Both the position numbers and the translations under genes were made by a program. A stretch of 64,000 nucleotides of DNA from Shewanella metallivivens (GTDB lineage: Bacteria > Pseudomonadota > Gammaproteobacteria > Enterobacterales > Shewanellaceae). Shown here in pieces: positions 29,401 through 37,786 of the stretch. The notes beneath the pieces are model-generated. The model was not told the DNA's origin. It worked only from the letters and a program-made list of their open reading frames with translations, and did no database searches. Every line of letters begins with the position of its first letter. The first letter of the stretch is position 1. The stretch covers positions 248,001 through 312,000 of the forward strand of contig NZ_JAQQPZ010000003.1 in assembly GCF_028750675.1 (NCBI RefSeq), in the 5' to 3' direction.

Positions 29401-30328
29401 CGACGGTAAAGACGCAAAAACATTATTAAAGCATGCCGATACTGCGATGTACGCCGCCAAACAAAATGGTCGTAATGGCAGTTATTTTTTCAACGAAAAA
29501 CTCTCGACAGCACTATTAGAGCGATTGCTCATTAAAAACCAGCTTAATAATGCCCTTCCGGAAAACCAATTGGTGGTACATTACCAGCCTAAATGCTGTG
29601 TTCATACTCAAAGCATACTCGGGCTCGAAGCCCTAATCCGTTGGCAGCATCCTACCGATGGTTTAATTTCTCCTACGCGGTTTATTGAACAAGCAGAAGA
29701 CAGCGGGTTAATTATCGACATCGGATTATGGGTATTGGCTCAAGCTTGTCATCAAGGTTATCAATGGCACCAGCAAGGTATTCTTCAGGGCAATATTTCG
29801 GTTAATATATCACCACTGCAGTTATCTCAACCGACCTTTATTGAAGACATTGCTCAAATTTTGCAACAAAGCCACTTTCCGCCACATATGTTAGAGCTTG
29901 AAATAACTGAATCATTATTAATTACCGATATCAAAGCTGCTAAAGCCGTGTTATTTCAACTCAAGCAGCTTAAAGTACGTATCGCACTCGACGACTTTGG
30001 TAAAGGCTACTCTTCATTAAACTACTTAACTCAATTTCCCATCGATACCCTAAAAATAGATAAAGCTTTTATTCACTCAATGCTACCGATAGAAACCAGC
30101 AATATTGTACTAAAAAATATTATTAAATTAGGTAATGAACTGCAGTTAGATGTTATTGCCGAAGGGGTAGAAACACACGCTCAACTGGTTAAGCTTAAGC
30201 ATTACCAATGTAAAATTGTGCAAGGTTTTTTATTCAGCCCAGCGCTTAACGCACTCGCGACACAAAACTTACTTAAACAAAGTCACATCATGAAGGATCC
30301 ATTAGAGTTAGCAAGTCCAGCAATTTGA
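26498..30328 (+). CDS. Two-component-type propeller sensor with GGDEF and EAL domains
   Basis: Very large c-di-GMP protein of 1276 residues. I start at the ATG at 26498, where AAGG stands six bases upstream; a TTG at 26477 is less likely. Order: signal peptide (to about 30), fourteen or so 'regulator propeller' repeats of the form IWFATEDGLNQLNP forming two beta-propellers in the periplasm (30-700), a Y_Y_Y domain (FMLEGFDQDW, NLPAGDYTFKV), one membrane helix (about 800-822), GGDEF at 912-916 (ARLGGDEFALI) and EAL at 1044-1046 with EITESL, DDFGKGYSS and KIDKAF. Both enzymatic motifs look intact. Propeller sensors of this kind usually detect polymers or sugars; the signal here is unknown. Confidence 0.92.
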   Translation: MVFSFHKLIHNLCGIFISLSVVFSVSANQYQIERLNISDGLPSALVTTIYQQKNGFLWFATDSGVSRYDGQAFIHFQFSPGSKRHISNNFVTDVIEDSQGNIWFATEDGLNQLNPDDHLTIYPLNPEPFDQNTNWITKLYQDSSNNLWVGTGSGLQFKPENSDRFTALPLYLNKQKVAVETSIYSIVADQQQRLWVGTDFGLAVVEPDTHALHLFEPNVTDNSSEVPGTIAAKTLFNDFILSSEVADDGIIWFGTQNYGLIRFNPLDKSYRHYYAQAKPQQGTIKSNYISSIAVENPQTIWVSTNKGVGVLSLATDTFAWITSQAFNEHSLPSDFVDDVLIDSSGLIWFASTQGVAYYSPLKQASRIYKPLANNSELSGDNVFALSANNKQHVWVASNNGLDTIDLQLKTATLSPLTNESDNTLTGNIWNVQVDDANNVWASHDKGLSYFDANSKQITHFSNAPGNPYGFPNTDFYTVTPDNKGNVWVTGYLNAGVMLFSPTEGLLKHYFNHNENLYTSGGNFTFDAMIINTGELWLATTNGIFIIDSNSDKTTHLSLGNDRENIRISGIYQDEQGIIWASTQGLGLAKITPTKENASFNIEYITRKDGLTDNRLKAVTGDSQGNLWITSRQMLTKYATQTGSITNYPSAINNNNLIFNEAAIGLIGNQLVIGSNKGVIQIDVTQISQNHFIPPVHITAANIANKSYVNINNNKAVEAVTVDYDHNMIQFSFTSLDFTAPEQNKYRFMLEGFDQDWITTQQHNAMYTNLPAGDYTFKVQSTNSDGIWSPQQAEFAFSINQAWWFYALIALGMTVCLMLMLFALSRFKQIKELSNRANYDSLTGLANRFYFNQQLSMLINTPTKTAAVVFIDLDHFKEVNDSMGHDVGDELIIQVGKRLQHCLKHQDVLARLGGDEFALIIQYAPDDNKLNQDLINIIERIRTSLNAGYQINQHWLSSSASIGVACYPNDGKDAKTLLKHADTAMYAAKQNGRNGSYFFNEKLSTALLERLLIKNQLNNALPENQLVVHYQPKCCVHTQSILGLEALIRWQHPTDGLISPTRFIEQAEDSGLIIDIGLWVLAQACHQGYQWHQQGILQGNISVNISPLQLSQPTFIEDIAQILQQSHFPPHMLELEITESLLITDIKAAKAVLFQLKQLKVRIALDDFGKGYSSLNYLTQFPIDTLKIDKAFIHSMLPIETSNIVLKNIIKLGNELQLDVIAEGVETHAQLVKLKHYQCKIVQGFLFSPALNALATQNLLKQSHIMKDPLELASPAI

Positions 30329-30426
30329 GTCTTTATGCCGATTGAACTATCGCGTTGAAATATCCCTTTATCAATAATAGTGTTATGATCCCTGCGAAAC
30401 GAATGGATTATTGAATAAAGGAATAT

Positions 30427-31239
30427 ATGCTGGTTATTGCTTTTCAAAACGCCCTATTGGCTTTTTTTACAGCGTACAACTTTTGTCTCAAACAGGCTAA
30501 GCAAATATCGTCGACATTGATGCTTTGCTGCATGTTGGCGTTACCTACAATGGTATATTCTGAACCGCTCAATATCACATTAGCTGCAGAAGACGGTTGG
30601 CCTCCTTTTGCCGATGAATTTGGCCGCGGTATTTCTCATCATTTAATTGAACAAGCCTTCAAAGAAGTTGATGTCGTGGTATCAACTATCGTCGTACCTT
30701 ATACCCGAGCCTTGGTGATGACCGACCGCGGCTCTGTCAATGGCGTCTTTAATGTCACTAAAGAGCAAAGTACAGTAAAACGTTTTGTTTTTGGTCAAGA
30801 ACCCTTATTTACCGTTAAAGCCTCTTTTTTCTTTGCCAAAGAGCATCCCGCCAACGTCAATGATAAATGGCATTTACCAATAGGCAGTGTTGTGGGTATT
30901 ATTGATGGCTATGAATACGGTGATGAGTTTATTCAACTGATTGAAAAGCGGCAGTTACGCATTACTAAAGTAAATAGCCAGCGTCAATTGATTAACTTGT
31001 TACTGGTTGGCCGCATTGACACTGCTATTATGTTTGACATGGTCGCCGATGTGTATATTGAACAAATGGGCGTAGCCAAAGATATTAACGCTGAATTTAA
31101 TAACCACACCAGTGAAATATTTGTCGCTTTCTCAAAGCAAGATCCTCGAGCAAAGCAATGGAGTACTTTGCTCGACAAAGGGCTGCAAATATTGAAGCAA
31201 CAAGGCCACTATCAGCAATTATTGGTTCCGCTAGATTAA
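30427..31239 (+). CDS. Periplasmic solute-binding-like protein (SBP_bac_3 type)
   Basis: A 270-residue exported protein with the fold of amino-acid-type ABC binding proteins. AAAGGA six bases upstream supports the ATG at 30427, giving an unusually long N-region before the hydrophobic signal (STLMLCCMLALPTMVYSEP). The mature part starts LNITLAAEDGWPPFADEFG, the typical first strand and ligand loop, with GRIDTAIMFDM in the second lobe. No ABC permease or ATPase gene is adjacent, so it may act as a stand-alone sensor or orphan binder, possibly with the neighbouring c-di-GMP proteins. It precedes the thioesterase gene by 23 bases. Confidence 0.82.
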   Translation: MLVIAFQNALLAFFTAYNFCLKQAKQISSTLMLCCMLALPTMVYSEPLNITLAAEDGWPPFADEFGRGISHHLIEQAFKEVDVVVSTIVVPYTRALVMTDRGSVNGVFNVTKEQSTVKRFVFGQEPLFTVKASFFFAKEHPANVNDKWHLPIGSVVGIIDGYEYGDEFIQLIEKRQLRITKVNSQRQLINLLLVGRIDTAIMFDMVADVYIEQMGVAKDINAEFNNHTSEIFVAFSKQDPRAKQWSTLLDKGLQILKQQGHYQQLLVPLD

Positions 31240-31262
31240 TGATTGACCAAGGTTAACCCACA

Positions 31263-31712
31263 ATGAGTGCGACAACGTTACCTACCACACCACGTTATAG
31301 CCCAGAATATCGCTTTAATGTGCAAATTTATTATGAAGATACTGATTTTTCTGGTGTGGTATATCACCCCAATTTTTTGAAATATTTTGAGCGCGCGCGT
31401 GAGCATGTTATTGGCGCAGAAATATTGCATAACTTATGGCAGCAACAACAATTAGGCTTTGCAGTGTATCGCACCGACATGGTGTGTCATGACGGAGTTG
31501 AATTTGCAGATATCATAGAGGTGCGTACGCAATTTTATTTTGAAAGTAAATTCCGCACGGTATGGAAGCAATCTATTTGGCGACCAAACGCCACTAAAGC
31601 AGCAGTCACCGCCACAATAGAGATGGTATGCATGAACCAAAAGCGTCAGTTAGCACCAATGCCAGCGGCGTTAATCACCCTGTTATCATCAGGCATAGAG
31701 TCACACAAATGA
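31263..31712 (+). CDS. Acyl-CoA thioesterase, YbgC/4HBT family
   Basis: Hot-dog fold thioesterase of 149 residues hydrolysing acyl-CoA or acyl-ACP esters. The family signature YYEDTDFSGVVYHPNFLKYF (21-40) carries the catalytic aspartate and conserved histidine-proline-asparagine. The rest, with ARTEA-like variation, ends in a short C-terminal tail. YbgC normally heads tol-pal, but no tol gene lies here, so this is a separately placed member. It follows the solute-binding gene closely and faces the minus-strand EAL gene, with only 13 bases between the stop codons. Confidence 0.9.
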   Translation: MSATTLPTTPRYSPEYRFNVQIYYEDTDFSGVVYHPNFLKYFERAREHVIGAEILHNLWQQQQLGFAVYRTDMVCHDGVEFADIIEVRTQFYFESKFRTVWKQSIWRPNATKAAVTATIEMVCMNQKRQLAPMPAALITLLSSGIESHK

Positions 31713-31725
31713 GTGCAAAAACCGT

Positions 31726-33213
31726 TTAAGCAGATAAGTGATTAAGCTGCGGGTAAATGTGCTCAAACTCTTCTGCGGTGGCAGGCTTAGCAAAGTAGTC
31801 ACCTTGAATAGTATCAACGCCATAGGAACGTAATGTGTCTAACACCGACTTAGATTCAACTCCTTCAACCGTCACTTCAAAGCCTAAGCTTTTAGCCAAT
31901 TCAATACTGGTTTTAACCACTTGTTTAGCGGCAAGGGTTGTTTCAAAATCATCTAAAAAAGCTTTGTCGATTTTAACTTCATCAACCGGTAAAAAGCGTA
32001 AATAGGCTAACGATGAATGGCCGGTACCAAAATCATCTATGGCAATTTTTACCCCTATGGCGCGCAACTGATTTAATGTCACTATAGTTTGCTCTAACGA
32101 CACCATTAACGCGCTTTCGGTAATTTCAATCATGATGCATTCAGCAGGTACCAAGTATTTAGTCAGTTTGGTCGCAACATCATTGGCCAGGTTTGGATTG
32201 TCGAGGTCGGTTGACGACAAATTTAACGCCACCTTGACATAAATCCCTTTTTCCCGCCACCGAGCTTGTTGAGCAACAACGGCATCTAACACCCAGGCAC
32301 TTAATAAATCAATCATACCAGTTTGTTCAGCCAGCGGGATAAATTCACTTGGCGAAAGCAGCCCTAACCCTTGATGTTGCCAGCGAATTAATGCTTCGAC
32401 TTGTTGACATTGGCCGCTTTGAATGTCGAGTTTGGGCTGAAACACCATATACAATTGATTATGCTTCAACCCGTTGGGCAAGCTATTAATAATCAATAAC
32501 TCACGATATTGAGCTTTGTCGTCATCTTGGTCATAAAAAGCAATGGGCTGTTTTAATTGCTTGGCTTTTTTCAGTGCTAAATCGAGGCGTCTTAACATTA
32601 AACTAACGTCTGCATGGTGGGCACTGAGTGATAATATCCCCAGCTGAATTTTGATACTGATGGGTTGTTGTTCTATTTCAAAAGGCTGCTGTAAATCATT
32701 TTTCATGGTTAACATTTCAGTTAAGGTTAACTCATTAGGAAAAAACAATAGAAACTCATTGCCATTCATTCTGGCAATAAGTTGCGGTTTATGGACCAGG
32801 TTTTCGATGCGCTTGGCAAACGCTTTAAGGAGTTTGTCGCCAAATATAAAACCAAATAGATCATTTACAAATCGAAATTGCTTGATGTCCACCAGCACGA
32901 GCATGCCCTCTGACAATGGCATTTTTGCAAGCATTTTGCGCTTAAATCCAACCCGATTAGTTAACCCGGTTAATTTATCTTGTTCGGTGCTAAACAGGCT
33001 AGATTGATGTATCTGATTAAGGACAGAAGTCAGGGGTTTTAACGAGGAGAAGGACGTATCTAGAGTAAATAAATCTTGGTTGAGCATTTGTAATTGCAGG
33101 GCATGAGTTAATTGCTGCAAAGCGCGATGTTGACGAAAATACATCCCCCCGATAATCGCGGCTATGACTCCGGTCAAACACAGCAAAATGAGCAGCAAAT
33201 TGTCCATTAACAT
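31726..33213 (-). CDS. Membrane EAL phosphodiesterase with degenerate GGDEF domain
   Basis: A 495-residue c-di-GMP protein. One N-terminal helix (about 4-24) anchors it, and no periplasmic sensor follows. The GGDEF domain (about 78-230) reads NGNEF at 150-154 in place of GGDEF and so should not make c-di-GMP, though it may still bind GTP. The EAL domain is complete: EAL at 273-275, EITESA, DDFGTGHSS, VKIDKAFL, VEGVES and QGDYFAKP. The predicted net activity is therefore c-di-GMP breakdown. Two start codons, 33213 and 33207, are possible and neither has a good ribosome site. It is the upstream neighbour of no operon. Confidence 0.9.
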   Translation of the reverse strand: MLMDNLLLILLCLTGVIAAIIGGMYFRQHRALQQLTHALQLQMLNQDLFTLDTSFSSLKPLTSVLNQIHQSSLFSTEQDKLTGLTNRVGFKRKMLAKMPLSEGMLVLVDIKQFRFVNDLFGFIFGDKLLKAFAKRIENLVHKPQLIARMNGNEFLLFFPNELTLTEMLTMKNDLQQPFEIEQQPISIKIQLGILSLSAHHADVSLMLRRLDLALKKAKQLKQPIAFYDQDDDKAQYRELLIINSLPNGLKHNQLYMVFQPKLDIQSGQCQQVEALIRWQHQGLGLLSPSEFIPLAEQTGMIDLLSAWVLDAVVAQQARWREKGIYVKVALNLSSTDLDNPNLANDVATKLTKYLVPAECIMIEITESALMVSLEQTIVTLNQLRAIGVKIAIDDFGTGHSSLAYLRFLPVDEVKIDKAFLDDFETTLAAKQVVKTSIELAKSLGFEVTVEGVESKSVLDTLRSYGVDTIQGDYFAKPATAEEFEHIYPQLNHLSA

Positions 33214-33358
33214 ATCATCATCAATAAAGTGTCCTGCTAATCAGCATTCAGGGTATACCATCATTTAATATCAACCTAGAAACGAATATCATTTATCGAC
33301 TAAAGTGCTATCGACGGTAAGCGAGTTGCACACCGCCGAGACGCCATTTCAAACAGGA

Positions 33359-34201
33359 CTACTCGTAGCTTTGTTTAATAGAATGATACATATCAATGAA
33401 CTCATCACTGGCTAAGTCTTCTGGTGTTACCGGTAATCCGCGCTCAGCAAATACCCCCAAACGTTCATCTAACTCTTCGCCCGCACGTAACTCTCCGGTA
33501 TAAAATGCTGCCGAGCGAATAAAGTCCAAATAAGTGACTTTTTCTGGCATGTAATGCAAGTCAGCCCAACGTTCGACGACTTCCATTACTTCTGGGGCAA
33601 AATCCCATGTTTTTAACACTGCACGACCTATTGGCCCTTGCATTTTACGCACAAGACTACGTAACTGTTCAATTTTACTACAAAGTTCAGGGTGAATCTC
33701 AGCTTCAGTTAACACAGGAAGCGCACCAATATTATGCACTAATCCAGCCAACGTTAAGGTGTCACGATCGAGGCGTTTTGTCGGGTTACGCTTATTGTAT
33801 ATCTCTAACATCGCACAAGATGAAGCGGTAACTTCAATTGATGTTTTCCATACTTCATCCATGACTTCCCATACCATTTCGTTGGTCGAGATAAACAATT
33901 GCTCCATTGCAACTGAAGTCGTAATAGATTTAATTTGCACTAAACCAATACGATTAACTGCAGCACTTATGCTCTCGGCTTTATTGCCACGAGAATATAA
34001 CGCGCTATTAGCCACTTTAATAATTCGCGCTGAAATTGCCGCATCTTGGCCGATAACATCGCCAACTTGCTTGAGACTTGAATCTTTACGCGCTACCACT
34101 TCTTGAACTCGCATGGCCACTTCTGGCAAGGTTGGTAACACTAAGGCATCGTCTTTAAGCTTTTTTAATAATCCAACCAAGAGTTGATGTTCGGTAGACA
34201 T
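33359..34201 (-). CDS. HDOD-domain signalling protein
   Basis: A 280-residue cytosolic protein built around one HDOD domain (about 18-215), a non-catalytic relative of HD phosphohydrolases. Typical stretches are LPTLPEVAMRVQEVVARKD, VGDVIGQDAAISARIIKVAN with SALYS, and GLVHNIGALPVL. HDOD proteins are common in c-di-GMP and chemotaxis circuits, where they act as scaffolds. No GGDEF, EAL or receiver domain is fused. It lies beside a GGDEF-EAL gene but is separated by 145 bases, and divergent from trhP. Function is otherwise unknown. Confidence 0.88.
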   Translation of the reverse strand: MSTEHQLLVGLLKKLKDDALVLPTLPEVAMRVQEVVARKDSSLKQVGDVIGQDAAISARIIKVANSALYSRGNKAESISAAVNRIGLVQIKSITTSVAMEQLFISTNEMVWEVMDEVWKTSIEVTASSCAMLEIYNKRNPTKRLDRDTLTLAGLVHNIGALPVLTEAEIHPELCSKIEQLRSLVRKMQGPIGRAVLKTWDFAPEVMEVVERWADLHYMPEKVTYLDFIRSAAFYTGELRAGEELDERLGVFAERGLPVTPEDLASDEFIDMYHSIKQSYE

Positions 34202-34450
34202 GCGCTCTCCATAAAATAAAATTCACTAATACCAAGATTATATACCCAAACACATTCAGTTTGCGATGACTCAAAAACGGCAAGCCCAATTAATTGCGCA
34301 TTTTTAATGATTGCGGCACGCAGGATCTCAATCGGCCATCAAAAGTACAACCCACCTCACAATTCCTGCGGCTATATTTGTTCTCACTAATGTCCTTAAG
34401 TAAGCTTGCGTCCCCTGAAGATGTCAACCTTGTTCTAGGCCGAGAAAACT

Positions 34451-35815
34451 ATGTTTAAACCTGAATTATTATCGCCTGCCGGTACGCTTAAAAATATGCG
34501 TTATGCCTTTGCTTATGGTGCCGATGCTGTTTATGCTGGCCAACCTCGCTACAGCTTACGGGTGAGAAATAATGACTTTAAAATGGAAAACCTCGCCACA
34601 GGGATAGAAGAAGCACACGCGCTAGGCAAAAAACTGTACGTTGTCAGTAATATTGCACCGCATAACGCCAAACTGAAAACCTATATTAAAGATATGGATC
34701 CCGTTATTGCCATGAAGCCTGACGCAGTCATTATGTCTGATCCAGGATTGATTATGATGGTTCGTGAGGCGTTTCCTGAGCAAGTGGTACACTTGTCTGT
34801 ACAGGCCAATGCCATTAACTGGGCATCAGTTAAGTTTTGGCAACAACAAGGGATTAAACGCGTCATTTTATCGCGTGAATTATCATTAGATGAAATAGAA
34901 GAAATCCGTCAACGTTGCCCAGACATTGAACTTGAAGTGTTTGTTCACGGCGCACTTTGTATGGCGTATTCTGGTCGCTGCTTATTATCAGGATACATCA
35001 ATAAACGGGATCCAAACCAAGGCACTTGCACTAATGCATGCCGTTGGAAATATGATGTTCACCAAGCAGAGCAAACCGAAACGGGTGACGTTATCGCCCT
35101 TGCTCCAGAAGTACAAATTGAAACGCCAACATTAGGGGCCGGCAAGCCGAGTAATGATATTGTGTTATTACAAGAAGCTGGGCGTCCTGGTGAATACATG
35201 CCAGCGTTTGAAGATGAGCATGGTACTTATATCATGAATTCTAAAGATTTACGGGCGATTCAGCATGTTGACCGTTTAACCCGTATGGGCATTGATTCAT
35301 TAAAAATTGAGGGCCGTACCAAGTCTTTTTATTATGTCGCTCGCACCGCTCAACTATATCGTCAAGCGATTGAAGATGCTGTTGCCGGTAAAGACTTTGA
35401 CCGCACCTTAATGAATAACTTAGAAGGCTTGGCACATCGCGGCTATACCGAAGGCTTTTTGCGTCGTCATGTGCATGATGAATACCAAAATTACGAATAT
35501 GGTCACTCTGTCAGTAACAATCAACAATTTGTGGGTGAGTTTACTGGTAAACGTAACGCTGAAGGGCAAGCCGAAATTGACGTCAAAAATAAATTCTCCG
35601 TGGGTGACAGCGTTGAAGTAATGACAACTGAAGGCAATTTTGTTATCTCTATTGCATCATTAGTGAATCGCAAAGGTGAGCAGATAGACGCGGCTTTGGG
35701 TTCGGGCCATTTTGTGTTTATGGATATTCCGCAAAACATCAATGTTGAACGAGCTATGCTAATGCGTAATTTACCCGAGGGAGTGGATACACGGAACCCT
35801 CATCAACCAGGTTAA
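34451..35815 (+). CDS. trhP: tRNA hydroxylation protein TrhP (YegQ), U32 family
   Basis: Member of the so-called peptidase U32 family; E. coli TrhP is needed for prephenate-dependent 5-hydroxylation of U34 in certain tRNAs. The 454 residues are like YegQ. FKPELLSPAGTLKNMRYAFA opens it, GADAVYAGQPRYSLR follows, and the signature ELEVFVHGALCMAYSGRCLL has the iron-sulphur cysteines, with more at NQGTCTNACRWKY. The C-terminal beta domain starts near 370. The ferredoxin gene starts 7 bases later. In E. coli the YfhL ferredoxin has been linked to U32-type hydroxylation, which fits this pairing. Confidence 0.93.
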   Translation: MFKPELLSPAGTLKNMRYAFAYGADAVYAGQPRYSLRVRNNDFKMENLATGIEEAHALGKKLYVVSNIAPHNAKLKTYIKDMDPVIAMKPDAVIMSDPGLIMMVREAFPEQVVHLSVQANAINWASVKFWQQQGIKRVILSRELSLDEIEEIRQRCPDIELEVFVHGALCMAYSGRCLLSGYINKRDPNQGTCTNACRWKYDVHQAEQTETGDVIALAPEVQIETPTLGAGKPSNDIVLLQEAGRPGEYMPAFEDEHGTYIMNSKDLRAIQHVDRLTRMGIDSLKIEGRTKSFYYVARTAQLYRQAIEDAVAGKDFDRTLMNNLEGLAHRGYTEGFLRRHVHDEYQNYEYGHSVSNNQQFVGEFTGKRNAEGQAEIDVKNKFSVGDSVEVMTTEGNFVISIASLVNRKGEQIDAALGSGHFVFMDIPQNINVERAMLMRNLPEGVDTRNPHQPG

Positions 35816-35822
35816 TAATTAA

Positions 35823-36071
<249 letters not shown>

Positions 36072-36086
36072 CTAAAATAATTCAAT

Positions 36087-36115
36087 AAAAAACGGCGCAA
36101 AAGCGCCGTTTTTTT
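36087..36115. terminator. Bidirectional terminator, yfhL / ubiT
   Basis: AAAAAACGGCGC (36087-36098) pairs with GCGCCGTTTTTT around AAAA. Convergent genes yfhL and ubiT end on either side. Confidence 0.92.
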
Positions 36116-36129
36116 AGCCCAAGTTCTGA

Positions 36130-36636
36130 TTATTTAGTTTCTGAACCTTGGATTAATGCTTGTAACATGCTCGCCAGCTTGTCTACGGTTAACCTTACCG
36201 GCTTAGGAAGCGCATCAAGCTCTATCGATAACAGCATGTTTTTCACTTCAAGGCCTAATTCGGTATCACCTTCAATACGCAGCTTACGTTGAAAAAATAA
36301 CGTGTCAGGATCTTCTTTAGCCGCAGCAACTAACAACAGTTCAGGTACATTGGCACTAAAAATTACATTCGGTTTAGTCATCGGCTTAACATGTAACTTG
36401 GTATCAACACTCACCTGAAATTGTAAATTGATATCATCAATACAAATGCCCACCCACTTATTTGCTAAAAAAGCGAATTCACCGCTATTAATTTGCTCAG
36501 CTAATACTAAGTTTAACAGCTGATTAATCAGGGTTATTTTAAGTTTTTCAGGCATTATTGCTAATGAACGACGACTAAATTGAGGAGCAAACTGTAAAAT
36601 ATGTTCAGACATACGTTGTTGTAATACTTGAGCCAT
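36130..36636 (-). CDS. ubiT: UbiT, SCP2-domain accessory factor of anaerobic ubiquinone synthesis
   Basis: A 168-residue SCP2 lipid-binding protein (YhbT). In E. coli it works with UbiU and UbiV to make ubiquinone without oxygen, probably by carrying prenylated intermediates. The SCP2 fold spans about 40-145, with NLQFQVSVDTKLHVKP and ANVPELLLVAAAKEDPDTLF as the family-typical stretch, followed by KLRIEGDTELGLEVKNML. It is divergent from ubiUV with 140 bases between the starts, as in E. coli, and shares their upstream region. Confidence 0.93.
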   Translation of the reverse strand: MAQVLQQRMSEHILQFAPQFSRRSLAIMPEKLKITLINQLLNLVLAEQINSGEFAFLANKWVGICIDDINLQFQVSVDTKLHVKPMTKPNVIFSANVPELLLVAAAKEDPDTLFFQRKLRIEGDTELGLEVKNMLLSIELDALPKPVRLTVDKLASMLQALIQGSETK

Positions 36637-36703
36637 GAAGAGTCCCTACGTGCAAACAGAGCATTTAATCAAGTGAGTTTACTGGCAATTTATGCAACGA
36701 AAC

Positions 36704-36717
36704 CTGTTTTAAATCAA
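36704..36717. promoter_or_regulatory. Possible FNR (EtrA)-type site between ubiT and ubiUV
   Basis: CTGTTTTAAATCAA matches TTGAT-N4-ATCAA with one perfect half (ATCAA) and three of five bases in the other. It lies 60 bases before ubiU and 68 before ubiT. E. coli ubiUV is under Fnr control, which makes a shared anaerobic site plausible. Confidence 0.4.
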
Positions 36718-36776
36718 TTCATGTTAACTCAATCACATTTACACTCCTTTTCTTTAAAAAAAATGAGAACAGTGAC

Positions 36777-37778
36777 ATGGAACTCTTATGCCCAGCAGGC
36801 AACCTCGCCTCTTTAAAAGCTGCCTTAAATGCTGGCGCCGATGCGGTCTATTTGGGGCTAAAAGATGACACAAATGCCAGGTCTTTTGCCGGGTTAAACT
36901 TTTCAGTAGAGCAGCTCACCCAAGCTACCAAGCTCGCCCACAGTCAAGGACGTAAAGTATTTTTAACGTTAAACACCTTCCCTAAACCAGGACAAGAACA
37001 CCGCTGGTATCAGGCTGTCGATATTGCTGCGCAACTGAATATGGATGCGCTTATCGTGGCCGATTTATCATTATTAAACTACGCTCACCAGCATTATCCA
37101 CATCTACCGCTACATTTATCAGTGCAAGCGAGCGCAACCAACTTAGGGGCACTCTCGTTTTATAAAGAAGCATTTAACATAGAGCGTGCTGTACTGCCTA
37201 GAGTGCTGTCAATGAAGCAGGTAAGAGATTTAGCGAAGGTATCCCCAGTTGATTTAGAAGTCTTTGCCTTTGGTAGCTTGTGTATTATGGCAGAAGGTCG
37301 CTGTCACTTATCATCTTATGTTACAGGACAATCACCTAATACTGGCGGTTCATGCTCACCCGCAAATCACGTACGTTGGCAAGACAGCGGTACAGACAAA
37401 CTCACTCGCTTAAATAATGTGCTGATTGATAAAGCTGACGCCAGTCAACAATTAGGTTATCCGGTAGTCTGTAAAGGTCGTTATGTGGCTGAGTACGAAC
37501 ACGACGCAAAATATTTATTAGAATCACCCACCAGTTTAAATACCTTAAGCCTGTTACCCGATTTAGCCAAAGCAGGTGTGGCGTCACTCAAAATTGAAGG
37601 TCGCCAACGCAGTCCTGCTTACGTAAGCCAAGTGACTCAAGTATGGCGTAAGGCAATAGACACTTACTTTGCCGCACCGGATTCATTTGCTGAACAACCG
37701 CAATGGTCACAGGCTTTAGCTAAAGTGTCAGAAGGACAAATTACCACATTAGGTGCTTACGAGCGCCAATGGCAATAA
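36777..37778 (+). CDS. ubiU: UbiU, O2-independent ubiquinone hydroxylation
   Basis: U32-family iron-sulphur protein forming a complex with UbiV that hydroxylates ubiquinone precursors without oxygen, using prephenate. The 333 residues have the four cluster cysteines at exactly the positions reported for E. coli UbiU: C169 and C176 (GSLCIMAEGRC), C193 (GGSCSP) and C232 (VVCKGR). The start MELLCPAGNLASLKAALNAG is typical. The ubiU stop lies 8 bases before ubiV, so they form one transcript. Confidence 0.96.
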   Translation: MELLCPAGNLASLKAALNAGADAVYLGLKDDTNARSFAGLNFSVEQLTQATKLAHSQGRKVFLTLNTFPKPGQEHRWYQAVDIAAQLNMDALIVADLSLLNYAHQHYPHLPLHLSVQASATNLGALSFYKEAFNIERAVLPRVLSMKQVRDLAKVSPVDLEVFAFGSLCIMAEGRCHLSSYVTGQSPNTGGSCSPANHVRWQDSGTDKLTRLNNVLIDKADASQQLGYPVVCKGRYVAEYEHDAKYLLESPTSLNTLSLLPDLAKAGVASLKIEGRQRSPAYVSQVTQVWRKAIDTYFAAPDSFAEQPQWSQALAKVSEGQITTLGAYERQWQ

Positions 37779-37786
37779 GGGTTACT

